The position numbers and the translations under genes are program-made. The notes under the pieces were generated by a model. It did not search any database. It saw only the letters and a list, made by a program, of their open reading frames with translations, and was not told where the DNA came from. Positions 1-5,288 of a DNA stretch of 7,330 nt are shown piece by piece. Each line of letters begins with the position of its first letter. Position 1 is the stretch's first letter. Origin of the DNA: Candidatus Nitrosopumilus sp. (GTDB lineage Archaea; Thermoproteota; Nitrososphaeria; Nitrososphaerales; Nitrosopumilaceae); assembly GCA_022758935.1 (NCBI GenBank), contig JAEMQG010000003.1, positions 1-7,330 on the forward strand, written 5' to 3'.

Positions 1-160
1 ATGCAAACGGTCTTTTTATTGGACCAATTAATTCCATTACTTTTGCAACTTTAGTTCCTGTCTCGTCACAGAGTATTTGTCCTTCAACTAACTTACCAGA
101 TAGTTGAATGATCACTCTGCCACTACCGGCTAAGTGCAATATTTCACCTACCTCCTGCAA
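1..160 (-). CDS. gar1: H/ACA RNP protein Gar1, N-terminal part (runs off the window)
   Basis: Gar1 is a core protein of the archaeal H/ACA ribonucleoprotein that guides pseudouridylation of rRNA, acting with Cbf5, Nop10 and L7Ae. The 53 visible residues form a short beta-rich domain: an opening V-G-E-I-L-H-L-A segment (residues 4-11), then G-R-V-I-I-Q-L, then K-V-A-K-V-M-E-L-I-G-P-I-K-R-P-F (residues 38-52). The final G-P-(I/V)-x-x-P-(Y/F) block is the Gar1 signature. The start is a TTG at 160-158 directly after an in-frame TAA, chosen because the conserved V-G segment lies before any other start. A strong GGAGGT (155-150) lies inside the first codons and could instead serve a TTG at 139-137, which would remove V-G. 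The gene follows SRP19 by 74 nt with no convincing TATA box, so it is probably the last seen member of the S8e-SRP19-Gar1 transcript. The C-terminus lies beyond position 1. Confidence 0.85.
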   Translation of the reverse strand, partial: MQEVGEILHLAGSGRVIIQLSGKLVEGQILCDETGTKVAKVMELIGPIKRPFA

Positions 161-234
161 TTAGAAGTAACAATCACAGTACTGTTATCATAGACTTCTG
201 TCAACTTTACTTTAGCTAAGAGCTAGATTTGATT

Positions 235-534
235 TTATTTTGACTGCTTGGCTCTTTTCGCAACTAATTTTTGTGAAATTTTGTTAAGAATATTTGTCTT
301 GGAGGGTCCTTTTGGTAACACTATGTAGCCTGATCTAACGTAGGGTCTTTTAGGGAATCTTACTTTTTCATCTGATTCTGTGATTTCAAATCCAACTGCC
401 TGTGCAGCTTCAGTTAATTCTTTTAGTGAAGGATCAAAAACACATTTTTCCTTTTCTAATTTTCTTCCTTTTGATCTTGGTAATGTCTTATTAAAATAAT
501 CCAGCCAGATTACGACATGCTCGTAATCTTTCAT
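235..534 (-). CDS. srp19: Signal recognition particle protein SRP19
   Basis: SRP19 binds 7S (SRP) RNA and prepares it for loading of SRP54, so membrane and secreted proteins can be targeted co-translationally. At 99 residues it is normal for the archaeal family. Family blocks visible are V-I-W-L-D-Y-F-N (residues 8-15) followed by R-S-K-G-R-K-L (20-26), and R-F-P-K-R-P-Y-V-R-S-G-Y-I-V-L (59-73), the R-x-P-x-x-x-x-x-x-G-x-x-x-V type segment that contacts RNA. The tail is very basic. The ATG follows the S8e stop after only 4 nt (TGA-TAAA-ATG). A GTGAT, matching part of the archaeal anti-Shine-Dalgarno complement, overlaps the S8e stop, so translation is probably coupled to S8e. Confidence 0.93.
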   Translation of the reverse strand: MKDYEHVVIWLDYFNKTLPRSKGRKLEKEKCVFDPSLKELTEAAQAVGFEITESDEKVRFPKRPYVRSGYIVLPKGPSKTNILNKISQKLVAKRAKQSK

Positions 535-538
535 TTTA

Positions 539-919
539 TCACTTCAATAAAACTGCGTTGACTATGCCGATTTGACCTGGTTTGGAAACCACTCTACATT
601 TACCTTCTTCTGTTTCTAATATGGCGCCTTTAGTGATGATCCCCCTTCTTTGATAATCATTGTTTGTGGAATTTTCCAATACCTTGAGAATTTTTGTTTT
701 CTTTACTTTGGAATTTTTCATTGCCAAGTTTACAAAATCGATTGATTTCAAAGCTGTTTTTTTATTATTACCTCGTACACGTCTTGTAATTGTAACTTGA
801 GCACCTGAAACTGCTTCGTTAGGATATCTGTCAATTTCATACTTTCTTCTGATTCTTAATGGATGTCTTCTTCCTCCAGTTATCTTACTGGTTGCAAGAT
901 TTTCTACTGACTTTCGCAC
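539..919 (-). CDS. rps8e: Small-subunit ribosomal protein S8e
   Basis: S8e is an archaeal/eukaryotic 30S subunit protein absent from bacteria. The 126-residue product matches the archaeal short form. It has an N-terminal arginine/lysine-rich block with T-G-G-R-R-H-P-L-R (residues 14-22), an R-R-K-Y-E-I segment, and a C-terminal region with N-D-Y-Q-R-R-G-I-I-T-K-G (87-98) and V-V-S-K-P-G-Q, typical of the family. The start is GTG at 919-917. Upstream codons in frame contain no better start before a stop, and a TATA box centred 26 bp upstream predicts a transcript beginning at this GTG. It is first in the S8e-SRP19-Gar1 group. Confidence 0.94.
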   Translation of the reverse strand: MRKSVENLATSKITGGRRHPLRIRRKYEIDRYPNEAVSGAQVTITRRVRGNNKKTALKSIDFVNLAMKNSKVKKTKILKVLENSTNNDYQRRGIITKGAILETEEGKCRVVSKPGQIGIVNAVLLK

Positions 920-941
920 GAGTATTCTTTTAACTACTCTA

Positions 942-948
942 ATTTATA
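942..948 (-). promoter_or_regulatory. TATA box of the S8e-SRP19-Gar1 operon
   Basis: On the minus strand this reads TATAAAT, centred 26 bp before the GTG of S8e. That is the usual archaeal TATA-to-start-site distance, so the mRNA is predicted to be leaderless. It lies between the scpB stop and S8e, separating the two transcription units. Confidence 0.65.
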
Positions 949-964
949 CAAAACGCAAAAAATT

Positions 965-983
965 AGCCTTAAAATAAAAAATA
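965..983 (-). terminator. T-rich terminator after scpB
   Basis: Directly after the scpB stop the minus strand reads T-rich sequence with TTTTTT and TTTT runs and no strong hairpin, as expected for archaeal oligo-T termination. It precedes the S8e TATA box, supporting separate transcription of scpAB and the ribosomal group. Confidence 0.4.
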
Positions 984-986
984 TGT

Positions 987-1565
987 TTAATTTAGTTTAG
1001 TGACGATTTGAGATGTATAATTTGATTCTGACATCTTTGCAGTTTTTCTTACTTTTGAAAACAATCTTTGTTTGAGATTCTCCACATCTCCTTGTATTCC
1101 AAAATATTTTTGGAATTTTTCAGTAGTGTTGAAAATTTTTAATCTTCCTACATTTTGATGAGTAATAAAGTCTAATTGTCGTAATTCCTTAAGATGTTCG
1201 TATACTCCAGAACCTCTTGTTTCTACAAGTTGTTTTGATGAAATCGGTTGCATGTATGCAATATATGATAATGTTTTCAGAGTTGCATTTGGAAGAATAG
1301 GTTTCGATGCATATCTTTTGATAGTAGAACTGTACTCTGGTTTTAATTGAAATACATACGAGCTATCTGGAAGTGTAATCACTTCAATTGCTTTAAAGAC
1401 TGATTTGGTCTTTTTCATTATGTCGTTGAGTAATTCAAAGGTCTTTGTACGTGATTCTGTGCCTGATGCCTTGATTAATTCTTCTATTTTTAAGGGTCTT
1501 CCAGAAGAATAAAGTGCTGCTTCTATTCGTGCAGTTGCTTCGTCGTCTTTTTCAATTTTAGTCAA
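987..1565 (-). CDS. scpB: Segregation and condensation protein ScpB
   Basis: ScpB is the winged-helix partner that, with the kleisin ScpA, completes the SMC condensin complex for chromosome compaction and segregation. The 192-residue protein shows the two-winged-helix family layout. The first domain begins A-R-I-E-A-A-L-Y-S-S-G-R-P-L (residues 12-25). The second holds T-L-K-T-L-S-Y-I-A-Y-M-Q-P-I-S (95-109), then E-T-R-G-S-G (115-120), N-V-G-R-L and N-T-T-E-K-F-Q-K-Y-F-G (146-156). These match the ScpB T-L-x-x-I-A-Y-x-Q-P-I-T, R-G and T-T-x-x-F-x-x-x-F-G blocks. The start is TTG at 1565-1563, directly after an in-frame TAA. No ATG or GTG occurs before residue 50, well inside the first domain, so TTG is essentially forced. 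The gene lies 54 nt after scpA and is probably co-transcribed with it. The lysine-rich C-terminal tail is short and I cannot assign a function to it. Confidence 0.9.
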   Translation of the reverse strand: MTKIEKDDEATARIEAALYSSGRPLKIEELIKASGTESRTKTFELLNDIMKKTKSVFKAIEVITLPDSSYVFQLKPEYSSTIKRYASKPILPNATLKTLSYIAYMQPISSKQLVETRGSGVYEHLKELRQLDFITHQNVGRLKIFNTTEKFQKYFGIQGDVENLKQRLFSKVRKTAKMSESNYTSQIVTKLN

Positions 1566-1619
1566 TTATGTATATTCCAGTATAAAATCTACTTAAAGAA
1601 ACCTTTTCCTCATTTTTGA

Positions 1620-2294
1620 TCAGATTGTTAACTTCTCTTTTATCAAAATAATTTTTATATCGTCATCTATTTGCTCCAAGTCTATTTTTTCATCTCTAGC
1701 TAAAAACAATATTGCAAAAAAACATCTGATTGAATCAATTCCATCAAGATCTTTTATTATGGTTTGAAGCATGCCGTATCCAACGTCTGAGATCTTTTTA
1801 ATTATCAAATCTTCATATTTTCCAATGATATTTTCGAGTGAAATAAAGTATTCTTGAAAATCAGGCGCCTCAATTGGTTCTATGTTTAGTCTATTTCTTC
1901 TATTTTGTGGATTTGCAATGGTACCAATTAGATTCTGTAGCAATCCTAACAAATCATCTAATGAAACCGGGTACGTAGACTCATGTCTGTAAGGCATATA
2001 GATTAATTCTATATCTACATCCGTTCTCTGTTTGATGGGTTTCTTTTCCATTGCTGCACGTTGTAAAGCAAAAATACTTTCTACCTTCATTCGGTAAATT
2101 AAGGAGGATGACAGTGCCGCCATTCCTGCAATTCTAAGATCTTTTTTCCCGTTTTTTTCAAGAATTTTTATCAATAAATCCAAAATTAGAATAAGATCAA
2201 TCTCCCAAACATCTTTTTTGCCAATTGAGGTAGGATTAAACAGAATATTTACTGGCGCTTGCGAGATACCACCTGGAATTTGCTCTTCACTCAT
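1620..2294 (-). CDS. scpA: Segregation and condensation protein ScpA (kleisin)
   Basis: ScpA is the kleisin that bridges SMC heads and binds ScpB. The 224-residue protein has an N-terminal SMC-binding helical region with K-K-D-V-W-E-I-D-L-I-x-I-L-x-x-L-I-K-I-L (residues 26-45), then L-R-I-A-G-M-A-A-L-S-S-S-L-I-Y-R-M-K (53-70), equivalent to the bacterial F-L-x-x-A-x-x-L-x-x-x-K-S segment. A middle part rich in charge and proline follows. The C-terminal winged helix (about 175-224) carries D-S-I-R-C-F-F-A-I-L-F-L-A-R (187-200) and D-L-E-Q-I-D-D-D-I-K-I (205-215), the kleisin C-terminal pattern. The ATG start has a weak AT-rich element about 26 bp upstream. It is divergent from the alcohol dehydrogenase (95 nt apart). 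The smc gene is not in the window. Confidence 0.88.
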   Translation of the reverse strand: MSEEQIPGGISQAPVNILFNPTSIGKKDVWEIDLILILDLLIKILEKNGKKDLRIAGMAALSSSLIYRMKVESIFALQRAAMEKKPIKQRTDVDIELIYMPYRHESTYPVSLDDLLGLLQNLIGTIANPQNRRNRLNIEPIEAPDFQEYFISLENIIGKYEDLIIKKISDVGYGMLQTIIKDLDGIDSIRCFFAILFLARDEKIDLEQIDDDIKIILIKEKLTI

Positions 2295-2315
2295 ATACTC
2301 TCTATCTTTTTATTC

Positions 2316-2323
2316 AATAATAT
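2316..2323 (-). promoter_or_regulatory. Possible TATA element of scpAB
   Basis: The minus strand reads ATATTATT centred about 26 bp before the scpA ATG. Spacing is right for a leaderless archaeal promoter, but the match to the TTTATATA-type consensus is weak. Confidence 0.35.
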
Positions 2324-2360
2324 CTAAGGGCTCTATTTTTTTCTTATATCCAGTCAACTC

Positions 2361-2368
2361 TTATATTG
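2361..2368 (+). promoter_or_regulatory. TATA box of the alcohol dehydrogenase gene
   Basis: TTATATTG is centred about 26 bp before the ATG at 2390, predicting a leaderless mRNA. A second TTATATC at 2344-2350 is too far from the ATG for a leaderless start but could drive a slightly longer transcript. Confidence 0.55.
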
Positions 2369-2389
2369 TTATGACTGAATTGCTACTTT

Positions 2390-3442
2390 ATGAAATCTGC
2401 AAGAATTACTGGTCCTAATGAGCCATTGAAAGTTGTAGAATTAGAAACTCCCCATCCTAAAGATAACCAAGTTTTAATTAAAGTCAAAGCGGTAGGGGTT
2501 TGTCATAGTGACTTACACCTTTGGGAGGGCGGTTATGATTTAGGTGATGGACAATTTATGAAAGTCACTGATAGAGGTGTAAAGTTCCCTGTTACTCCTG
2601 GACATGAAATAGTTGGCACGGTTGAAGAATTTGGAAATGATGTTAAAGGTTTTTCAAAAGGTGACTCCGTGTTGGTTTATCCTTGGATCGGATGCGGTGA
2701 GTGTCCTGCTTGTAAGGTAAACAATGAAAATTTATGTGATACTCCAAAATCTCTCGGTGTTTTTCAGGACGGTGGGTACTCTGATTATTCACTTGTCCCA
2801 CATTTCAAATATCTGGCAAAATTAAACGGTGTTGATCCAGAATCTGCAACTTCATTGGCTTGTTCTGGATTAACAGCTTACACTGCAATTAAGAAATCAA
2901 ACCAAAATTCCCCTGAATTTCTTGTAATAATAGGTGCTGGAGGATTGGGTTTGATGGGAGTACAAATCGCAAAGGCGATCACCAAAGCCAAAATAATCTG
3001 TGTGGATTTAGATGATCGGAAATTAGAAACGGCAAAAGAAATGGGAGCAGATTTTGTAATGAATTCTAAAGATACTGAAACATCTAACAAAATAATTTCT
3101 GTTTGTAATGGTAAAGGTGCTGACAGTGTTGTGGATTTTGTTAATGCTCCACCTACGGCTAAAATGGGATTGACTGTTCTAAGAAAAAGAGGAAATCTAG
3201 TTTTAGTTGGTTTATTTGGTGGTTCTATAGATCTATCTCTTGTTACAATTCCTCTTAAATCAATTATTATTCAAGGTGCTTACACTGGAAATTATTCTGA
3301 CATGTTGGAATTATTAGAGCTTGCTCGGAAGGGAACAATTAATCCAATGATTTCAAAAAGATATTCACTTGAGAGCGCAAATTCTGCATTAGAGGATCTT
3401 AAAGCCCGTAAAATTGTAGGACGTGCTGTAATTAATCCTTAA
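2390..3442 (+). CDS. Zinc-dependent medium-chain alcohol dehydrogenase
   Basis: This is a 350-residue medium-chain dehydrogenase/reductase that should interconvert an alcohol and an aldehyde or ketone using NAD(P). The N-terminal GroES-like catalytic domain holds the catalytic zinc ligands: C38 (G-V-C-H-S-D), H72-E73 (G-H-E) and C158. The structural zinc loop is complete with C102, C105, C108 and C116. The Rossmann domain starts near residue 176 with the G-A-G-G-L-G nucleotide loop (182-187). An acidic residue, D206, at the end of the second strand favours NAD over NADP. The C-terminus closes with G-R-A-V-I, typical of the family. Substrate cannot be read from sequence. In autotrophic ammonia oxidisers, semialdehyde reductases of the hydroxypropionate/hydroxybutyrate cycle are an attractive but unproven possibility. 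The gene is monocistronic, divergent from scpA and convergent with the ykgJ-like gene. Confidence 0.93.
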   Translation: MKSARITGPNEPLKVVELETPHPKDNQVLIKVKAVGVCHSDLHLWEGGYDLGDGQFMKVTDRGVKFPVTPGHEIVGTVEEFGNDVKGFSKGDSVLVYPWIGCGECPACKVNNENLCDTPKSLGVFQDGGYSDYSLVPHFKYLAKLNGVDPESATSLACSGLTAYTAIKKSNQNSPEFLVIIGAGGLGLMGVQIAKAITKAKIICVDLDDRKLETAKEMGADFVMNSKDTETSNKIISVCNGKGADSVVDFVNAPPTAKMGLTVLRKRGNLVLVGLFGGSIDLSLVTIPLKSIIIQGAYTGNYSDMLELLELARKGTINPMISKRYSLESANSALEDLKARKIVGRAVINP

Positions 3443-3484
3443 CTCAGAATATTCTCTGTAAAATCTGATGACATAAAAAATTGT

Positions 3485-3526
3485 GTATTTATTTTGTATG
3501 TGGCAGTAAATTGTTATTTTGTATTT
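3485..3526 (+). terminator. T-rich termination region after the dehydrogenase
   Basis: Several TTTATTTT and TTATTTTGTATTT stretches lie 40-85 nt after the dehydrogenase stop, in the 163-nt gap between two convergent genes. There is no strong hairpin. It is called only because archaeal RNA polymerase stops at T-rich sequence. Confidence 0.3.
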
Positions 3527-3605
3527 GCTCATTTGAAAAATATATCATTTATGACACACACGTTCTACCATTAATTTATTCTATTCATGGAAAACGCTTG
3601 TAATA

Positions 3606-4166
3606 TTACTCTTCTAGCATCCAGCCTACTTCTATTTGATTTTTATCTGATTCCTCTCCTACACCTGTAGCAAATCTCCATATGATGGGCGCATCTGTTG
3701 TCATTTTTGTTTTAATTTTAACAAGTGATTCTATCTCCGAATTTAAATTTTGATTAGCAGAACCATGTTCTTTACAAAATTTGCATTTTTGATCAAGTGT
3801 TGTTGGGAATAATTCTATTAATGGATAAGTCATGCAGGCAAGAGGTCTCTGGCTATATATTTTACAAGAAAATCCGCCATGAGGTGATCTGTTCTTAGTT
3901 TCTGTATCTAGAAAAGGACATGTATTTCCATTTTGTTCTTTGCCCATTAATTGATACGCTAATATTTTTGTTGGGATTAATTTTTCATTTGATGTTCCAA
4001 TTCTTGGCACAATTTCTATTTTTAATTTATGTATTTTTGCAAGCTGTTCTATTTTTTCTTTTTCTTCAGGTAGTATTAAAACTCCAATCTTTCCAAATTT
4101 TTTTGTTGGGTAATACTCTCTTTCAATACAACACTGAGAACAATCCGTCACACATTTAAATTCCAT
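3606..4166 (-). CDS. YkgJ-type cysteine-cluster protein (putative metal or Fe-S binding)
   Basis: This 186-residue protein of the YkgJ/zinc- or iron-chelating cysteine-cluster family has nine cysteines in the family's arrangement: C5, C9, C12 and C13 (C-x3-C-x2-C-C near the N-terminus), C83 (N-T-C-P-F-L), C101 and C111 (F-S-C-K-I-Y, then R-P-L-A-C-M-T-Y-P), and C128/C131 (C-K-F-C). The C-x-I-Y-x-x-R-P-x-x-C-x-x-x-P block is diagnostic. Members are thought to bind a metal or Fe-S cluster, but their role is not settled. No signal peptide or membrane segment is seen, so it is probably cytoplasmic. It is monocistronic, with its own TATA box, and faces the dehydrogenase tail-to-tail. Confidence 0.85.
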   Translation of the reverse strand: MEFKCVTDCSQCCIEREYYPTKKFGKIGVLILPEEKEKIEQLAKIHKLKIEIVPRIGTSNEKLIPTKILAYQLMGKEQNGNTCPFLDTETKNRSPHGGFSCKIYSQRPLACMTYPLIELFPTTLDQKCKFCKEHGSANQNLNSEIESLVKIKTKMTTDAPIIWRFATGVGEESDKNQIEVGWMLEE

Positions 4167-4185
4167 AATTTATTTTAATTTGCAT

Positions 4186-4193
4186 TATATAAA
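4186..4193 (-). promoter_or_regulatory. TATA box of the ykgJ-like gene
   Basis: The minus strand reads TTTATATA, a near-perfect archaeal TATA box, centred about 24 bp before the ATG at 4166. The predicted start site falls at or next to the ATG, giving a leaderless mRNA. Confidence 0.65.
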
Positions 4194-4300
4194 ATTCATT
4201 GTATATTTTATCTTGCAATGCCTACAAATTCTTTATTCTGATAATCTTTCTTTAGTATGGGGTTTCAATTATAGGTCATTGGTAAATGCTATCTATATTT

Positions 4301-4316
4301 TGATCAAATGATCAAA
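4301..4316. repeat. Tandem repeat of TGATCAAA (two copies)
   Basis: Two back-to-back copies of TGATCAAA, each containing the palindrome TGATCA. Repeating 6-bp palindromes 8 bp apart could bind a dimeric regulator. Chance occurrence is possible in such AT-rich DNA. Confidence 0.5.
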
Positions 4317-4550
4317 TTGGAGTTGTTTCACTAAATTAAATACACATTTTGTAATGATAAAAAATGACTAATGTACTTAGTACTATATTTGGCACAATAT
4401 ATGATATGATTACTTCATTATTCAGTTGAAAATTAATGAATTCTGTGTGGTTACACATTGTTAACTCACTCTATTGTAAATCCCAAATGATGATTGTAAA
4501 GACACTTTTTCTTTTTAGAAAAAATGGGAATGATATTGAAATTTAGTCAA

Positions 4551-4558
4551 TTTATATG
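4551..4558 (+). promoter_or_regulatory. TATA box of aIF1A
   Basis: TTTATATG is centred about 26 bp before the ATG at 4580. It overlaps an in-frame ATG at 4556, so that earlier ATG cannot be in the mRNA. This decides the start codon. Confidence 0.65.
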
Positions 4559-4579
4559 CTCATAACTGTAATGTCTACT

Positions 4580-4891
4580 ATGGGTAAACGTCAAGTTAAA
4601 AATGAAAGTGACTTAAAAGAAATGCGTTTACCTGAAGAGGGTGAACTCTTTGGCAGAGTTCTTAAAATGCTTGGTGGAGAAAACGTGATGATAAAATGTA
4701 CTGATGGTCTTACTAGGAGAGGTAGAATTAGAGGAAAATTAAAGCGCAGAGTCTGGATTCGTGATAACGATATAGTCATAATTGCTCCATGGGATTTTAA
4801 AGAGGATGAACGAGGCGATATTGTTTGGAGATTTACTTTACCTCAAGTAGATTGGCTTAAAAACAACAACCATATACCAAAAGACTTCTAA
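4580..4891 (+). CDS. eif1a: Translation initiation factor aIF1A
   Basis: aIF1A binds the A-site region of the 30S subunit and helps start-codon selection, like bacterial IF1 and eukaryotic eIF1A. The 103-residue product has a basic N-terminus (M-G-K-R), then an S1/IF1-type OB fold: E-L-F-G-R-V-L-K-M-L-G-G-E-N-V (residues 22-36), C-T-D-G (40-43), R-R-G-R-I-R-G-K-L-K-R-R-V-W-I (46-60) and D-I-V-I-I-A-P-W-D-F (64-73). The acidic/aromatic tail D-E-R-G-D-I-V-W-R-F is typical of the archaeal and eukaryotic factor. The frame is open back to ATG 4556, but the TATA box sits on that codon, and family proteins begin near M-G-K-R. I therefore use ATG 4580 and predict a leaderless mRNA. Confidence 0.93.
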   Translation: MGKRQVKNESDLKEMRLPEEGELFGRVLKMLGGENVMIKCTDGLTRRGRIRGKLKRRVWIRDNDIVIIAPWDFKEDERGDIVWRFTLPQVDWLKNNNHIPKDF

Positions 4892-4929
4892 GTCTCCTTT
4901 GATTGGTCTGGTAAATGTATTTGGTTTAT

Positions 4930-4939
4930 GAATAATTAT
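4930..4939. repeat. Upstream copy of GAATAATTAT, 50 bp before the cold-shock palindrome
   Basis: GAATAATTAT recurs exactly 50 bp downstream (4980-4989) inside the palindrome of the cold-shock promoter. Two copies about five helical turns apart on either side of the TATA box could be a pair of regulator sites. AT-rich composition makes chance a real alternative. Confidence 0.45.
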
Positions 4940-4969
4940 GCGATATTTGATATCTTTTGATAACTTATC

Positions 4970-4977
4970 TTAATATA
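4970..4977 (+). promoter_or_regulatory. TATA box of the cold-shock protein gene
   Basis: TTAATATA is centred about 28 bp before the ATG at 5002, predicting a leaderless or nearly leaderless mRNA. It directly abuts a 14-bp palindrome. Confidence 0.55.
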
Positions 4978-4978
4978 C

Positions 4979-4992
4979 GGAATAATTATTCC
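4979..4992. promoter_or_regulatory. Perfect 14-bp palindrome in the cold-shock promoter
   Basis: GGAATAATTATTCC is a perfect inverted repeat lying one base after the TATA box and 9 nt before the ATG. If transcription starts at the ATG it covers about -23 to -10. Archaeal repressors commonly bind here to block RNA polymerase recruitment, so this is a candidate operator. No regulator can be named from the window. Confidence 0.45.
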
Positions 4993-5001
4993 ACATATCA
5001 A

Positions 5002-5193
5002 ATGGAACAAGGCACAGTAAAGTGGTTCAATCGCACTAAGGGCTTTGGTTTTATCGAAAGAGAATCTGGTGACGATCTATTCGTTCACAAATCAGATGTT
5101 GATGGATTCATCAATGAAGGCGATAAAGTCGAGTTTGAAGTAGGCGAGGGTCAAAAAGGACCAGCTGCTCAGAAAGTCAAAAAAACAGCATAG
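5002..5193 (+). CDS. Cold-shock domain protein (CspA family)
   Basis: This is a 63-residue single cold-shock domain, a five-stranded OB fold that binds single-stranded RNA or DNA and in bacteria melts mRNA structure at low temperature. It begins [10 protein letters not shown] and shows RNP1 K-G-F-G-F-I (residues 13-18), RNP2 L-F-V-H (26-29) and the W8/F9 aromatic pair, followed by G-D-K-V-E-F-E-V and the usual G-P-A-A-x-x-V end. All nucleic-acid-contact aromatics are present. The frame opens upstream to a TTG at 4957, but that segment has no family similarity and contains the TATA box. The domain is common in bacteria and patchy in archaea, so ancestral transfer from bacteria is likely. It lies 110 nt after aIF1A with its own promoter. 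Confidence 0.94.
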   Translation: MEQGTVKWFNRTKGFGFIERESGDDLFVHKSDVDGFINEGDKVEFEVGEGQKGPAAQKVKKTA

Positions 5194-5210
5194 GCAATAG
5201 ATATTTTTAT

Positions 5211-5270
5211 TAATTTAAGAGTTCATCATTGTTTTCTTAAATTAGTCTATTTTTTATTATTTTTACATTT
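5211..5270 (+). terminator. Hairpin plus T-rich terminator after the cold-shock gene
   Basis: A perfect 10-bp stem, TAATTTAAGA (5211-5220) with TCTTAAATTA (5235-5244), encloses a 14-nt loop and is followed by T-rich sequence with runs of six, five and five T (about 5248-5272). It starts 17 nt after the stop codon. Because the stem is palindromic and the flanks are AT-rich, it may also stop transcripts of the convergent tRNA gene. Confidence 0.65.
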
Positions 5271-5278
5271 TTAATTTA

Positions 5279-5286
5279 TAAAAAAC
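5279..5286 (-). terminator. Oligo-T stop after tRNA-Tyr
   Basis: Three nucleotides after the encoded CCA the minus strand reads GTTTTTTA, an oligo-T run suited to termination of the tRNA transcript. Confidence 0.5.
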
Positions 5287-5288
5287 TG

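Larger units (their letters stand above)
4167..4555. other. 389-nt gap between ykgJ-like gene and aIF1A
   Basis: No convincing protein gene lies here. The left end carries the ykgJ-like promoter and the right end the aIF1A promoter. In between are a tandem TGATCAAA pair (4301-4316), a TATA-like ATTAAATAC (4335-4343) placed 25 bp before a 21-codon reading frame (ATG 4364, TGA 4427-4429), a small TGTGT/ACACA hairpin (4444-4457) and a TTTTTCTTTTT run (about 4505-4515). Together these could make a short transcript of roughly 150 nt. I would not annotate one without expression data. Confidence 0.5.

Noticed and set aside
176..185. ACAGTACTGT palindrome between SRP19 and Gar1
   Set aside because: Only 10 bp and inside what looks like a continuous operon; chance is adequate.
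1581..1597. TTTTATA and TTTAAGTA as an independent scpB promoter
   Set aside because: One is about 19 bp and the other about 28 bp from the TTG, neither is a clear match, and co-transcription with scpA is simpler.
2218..2418. 66-codon plus-strand frame across the scpA/dehydrogenase promoter region
   Set aside because: It lies opposite the start of scpA and over the dehydrogenase promoter and start, and shows no family features.
3569..3591. CCAT...ATGG inverted ends in the dehydrogenase/ykgJ-like gap
   Set aside because: Only 4 bp pair before mismatches, too weak for a terminator or operator.
3920..4159. 79-codon plus-strand hydrophobic frame
   Set aside because: It is the antisense of the ykgJ-like gene; F/L-rich content is the expected shadow of lysine- and glutamate-rich codons.
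4487..4550. ATGATGA string suggesting a C/D-box guide RNA
   Set aside because: No CTGA box D follows at guide spacing and no C'/D' pair is present.
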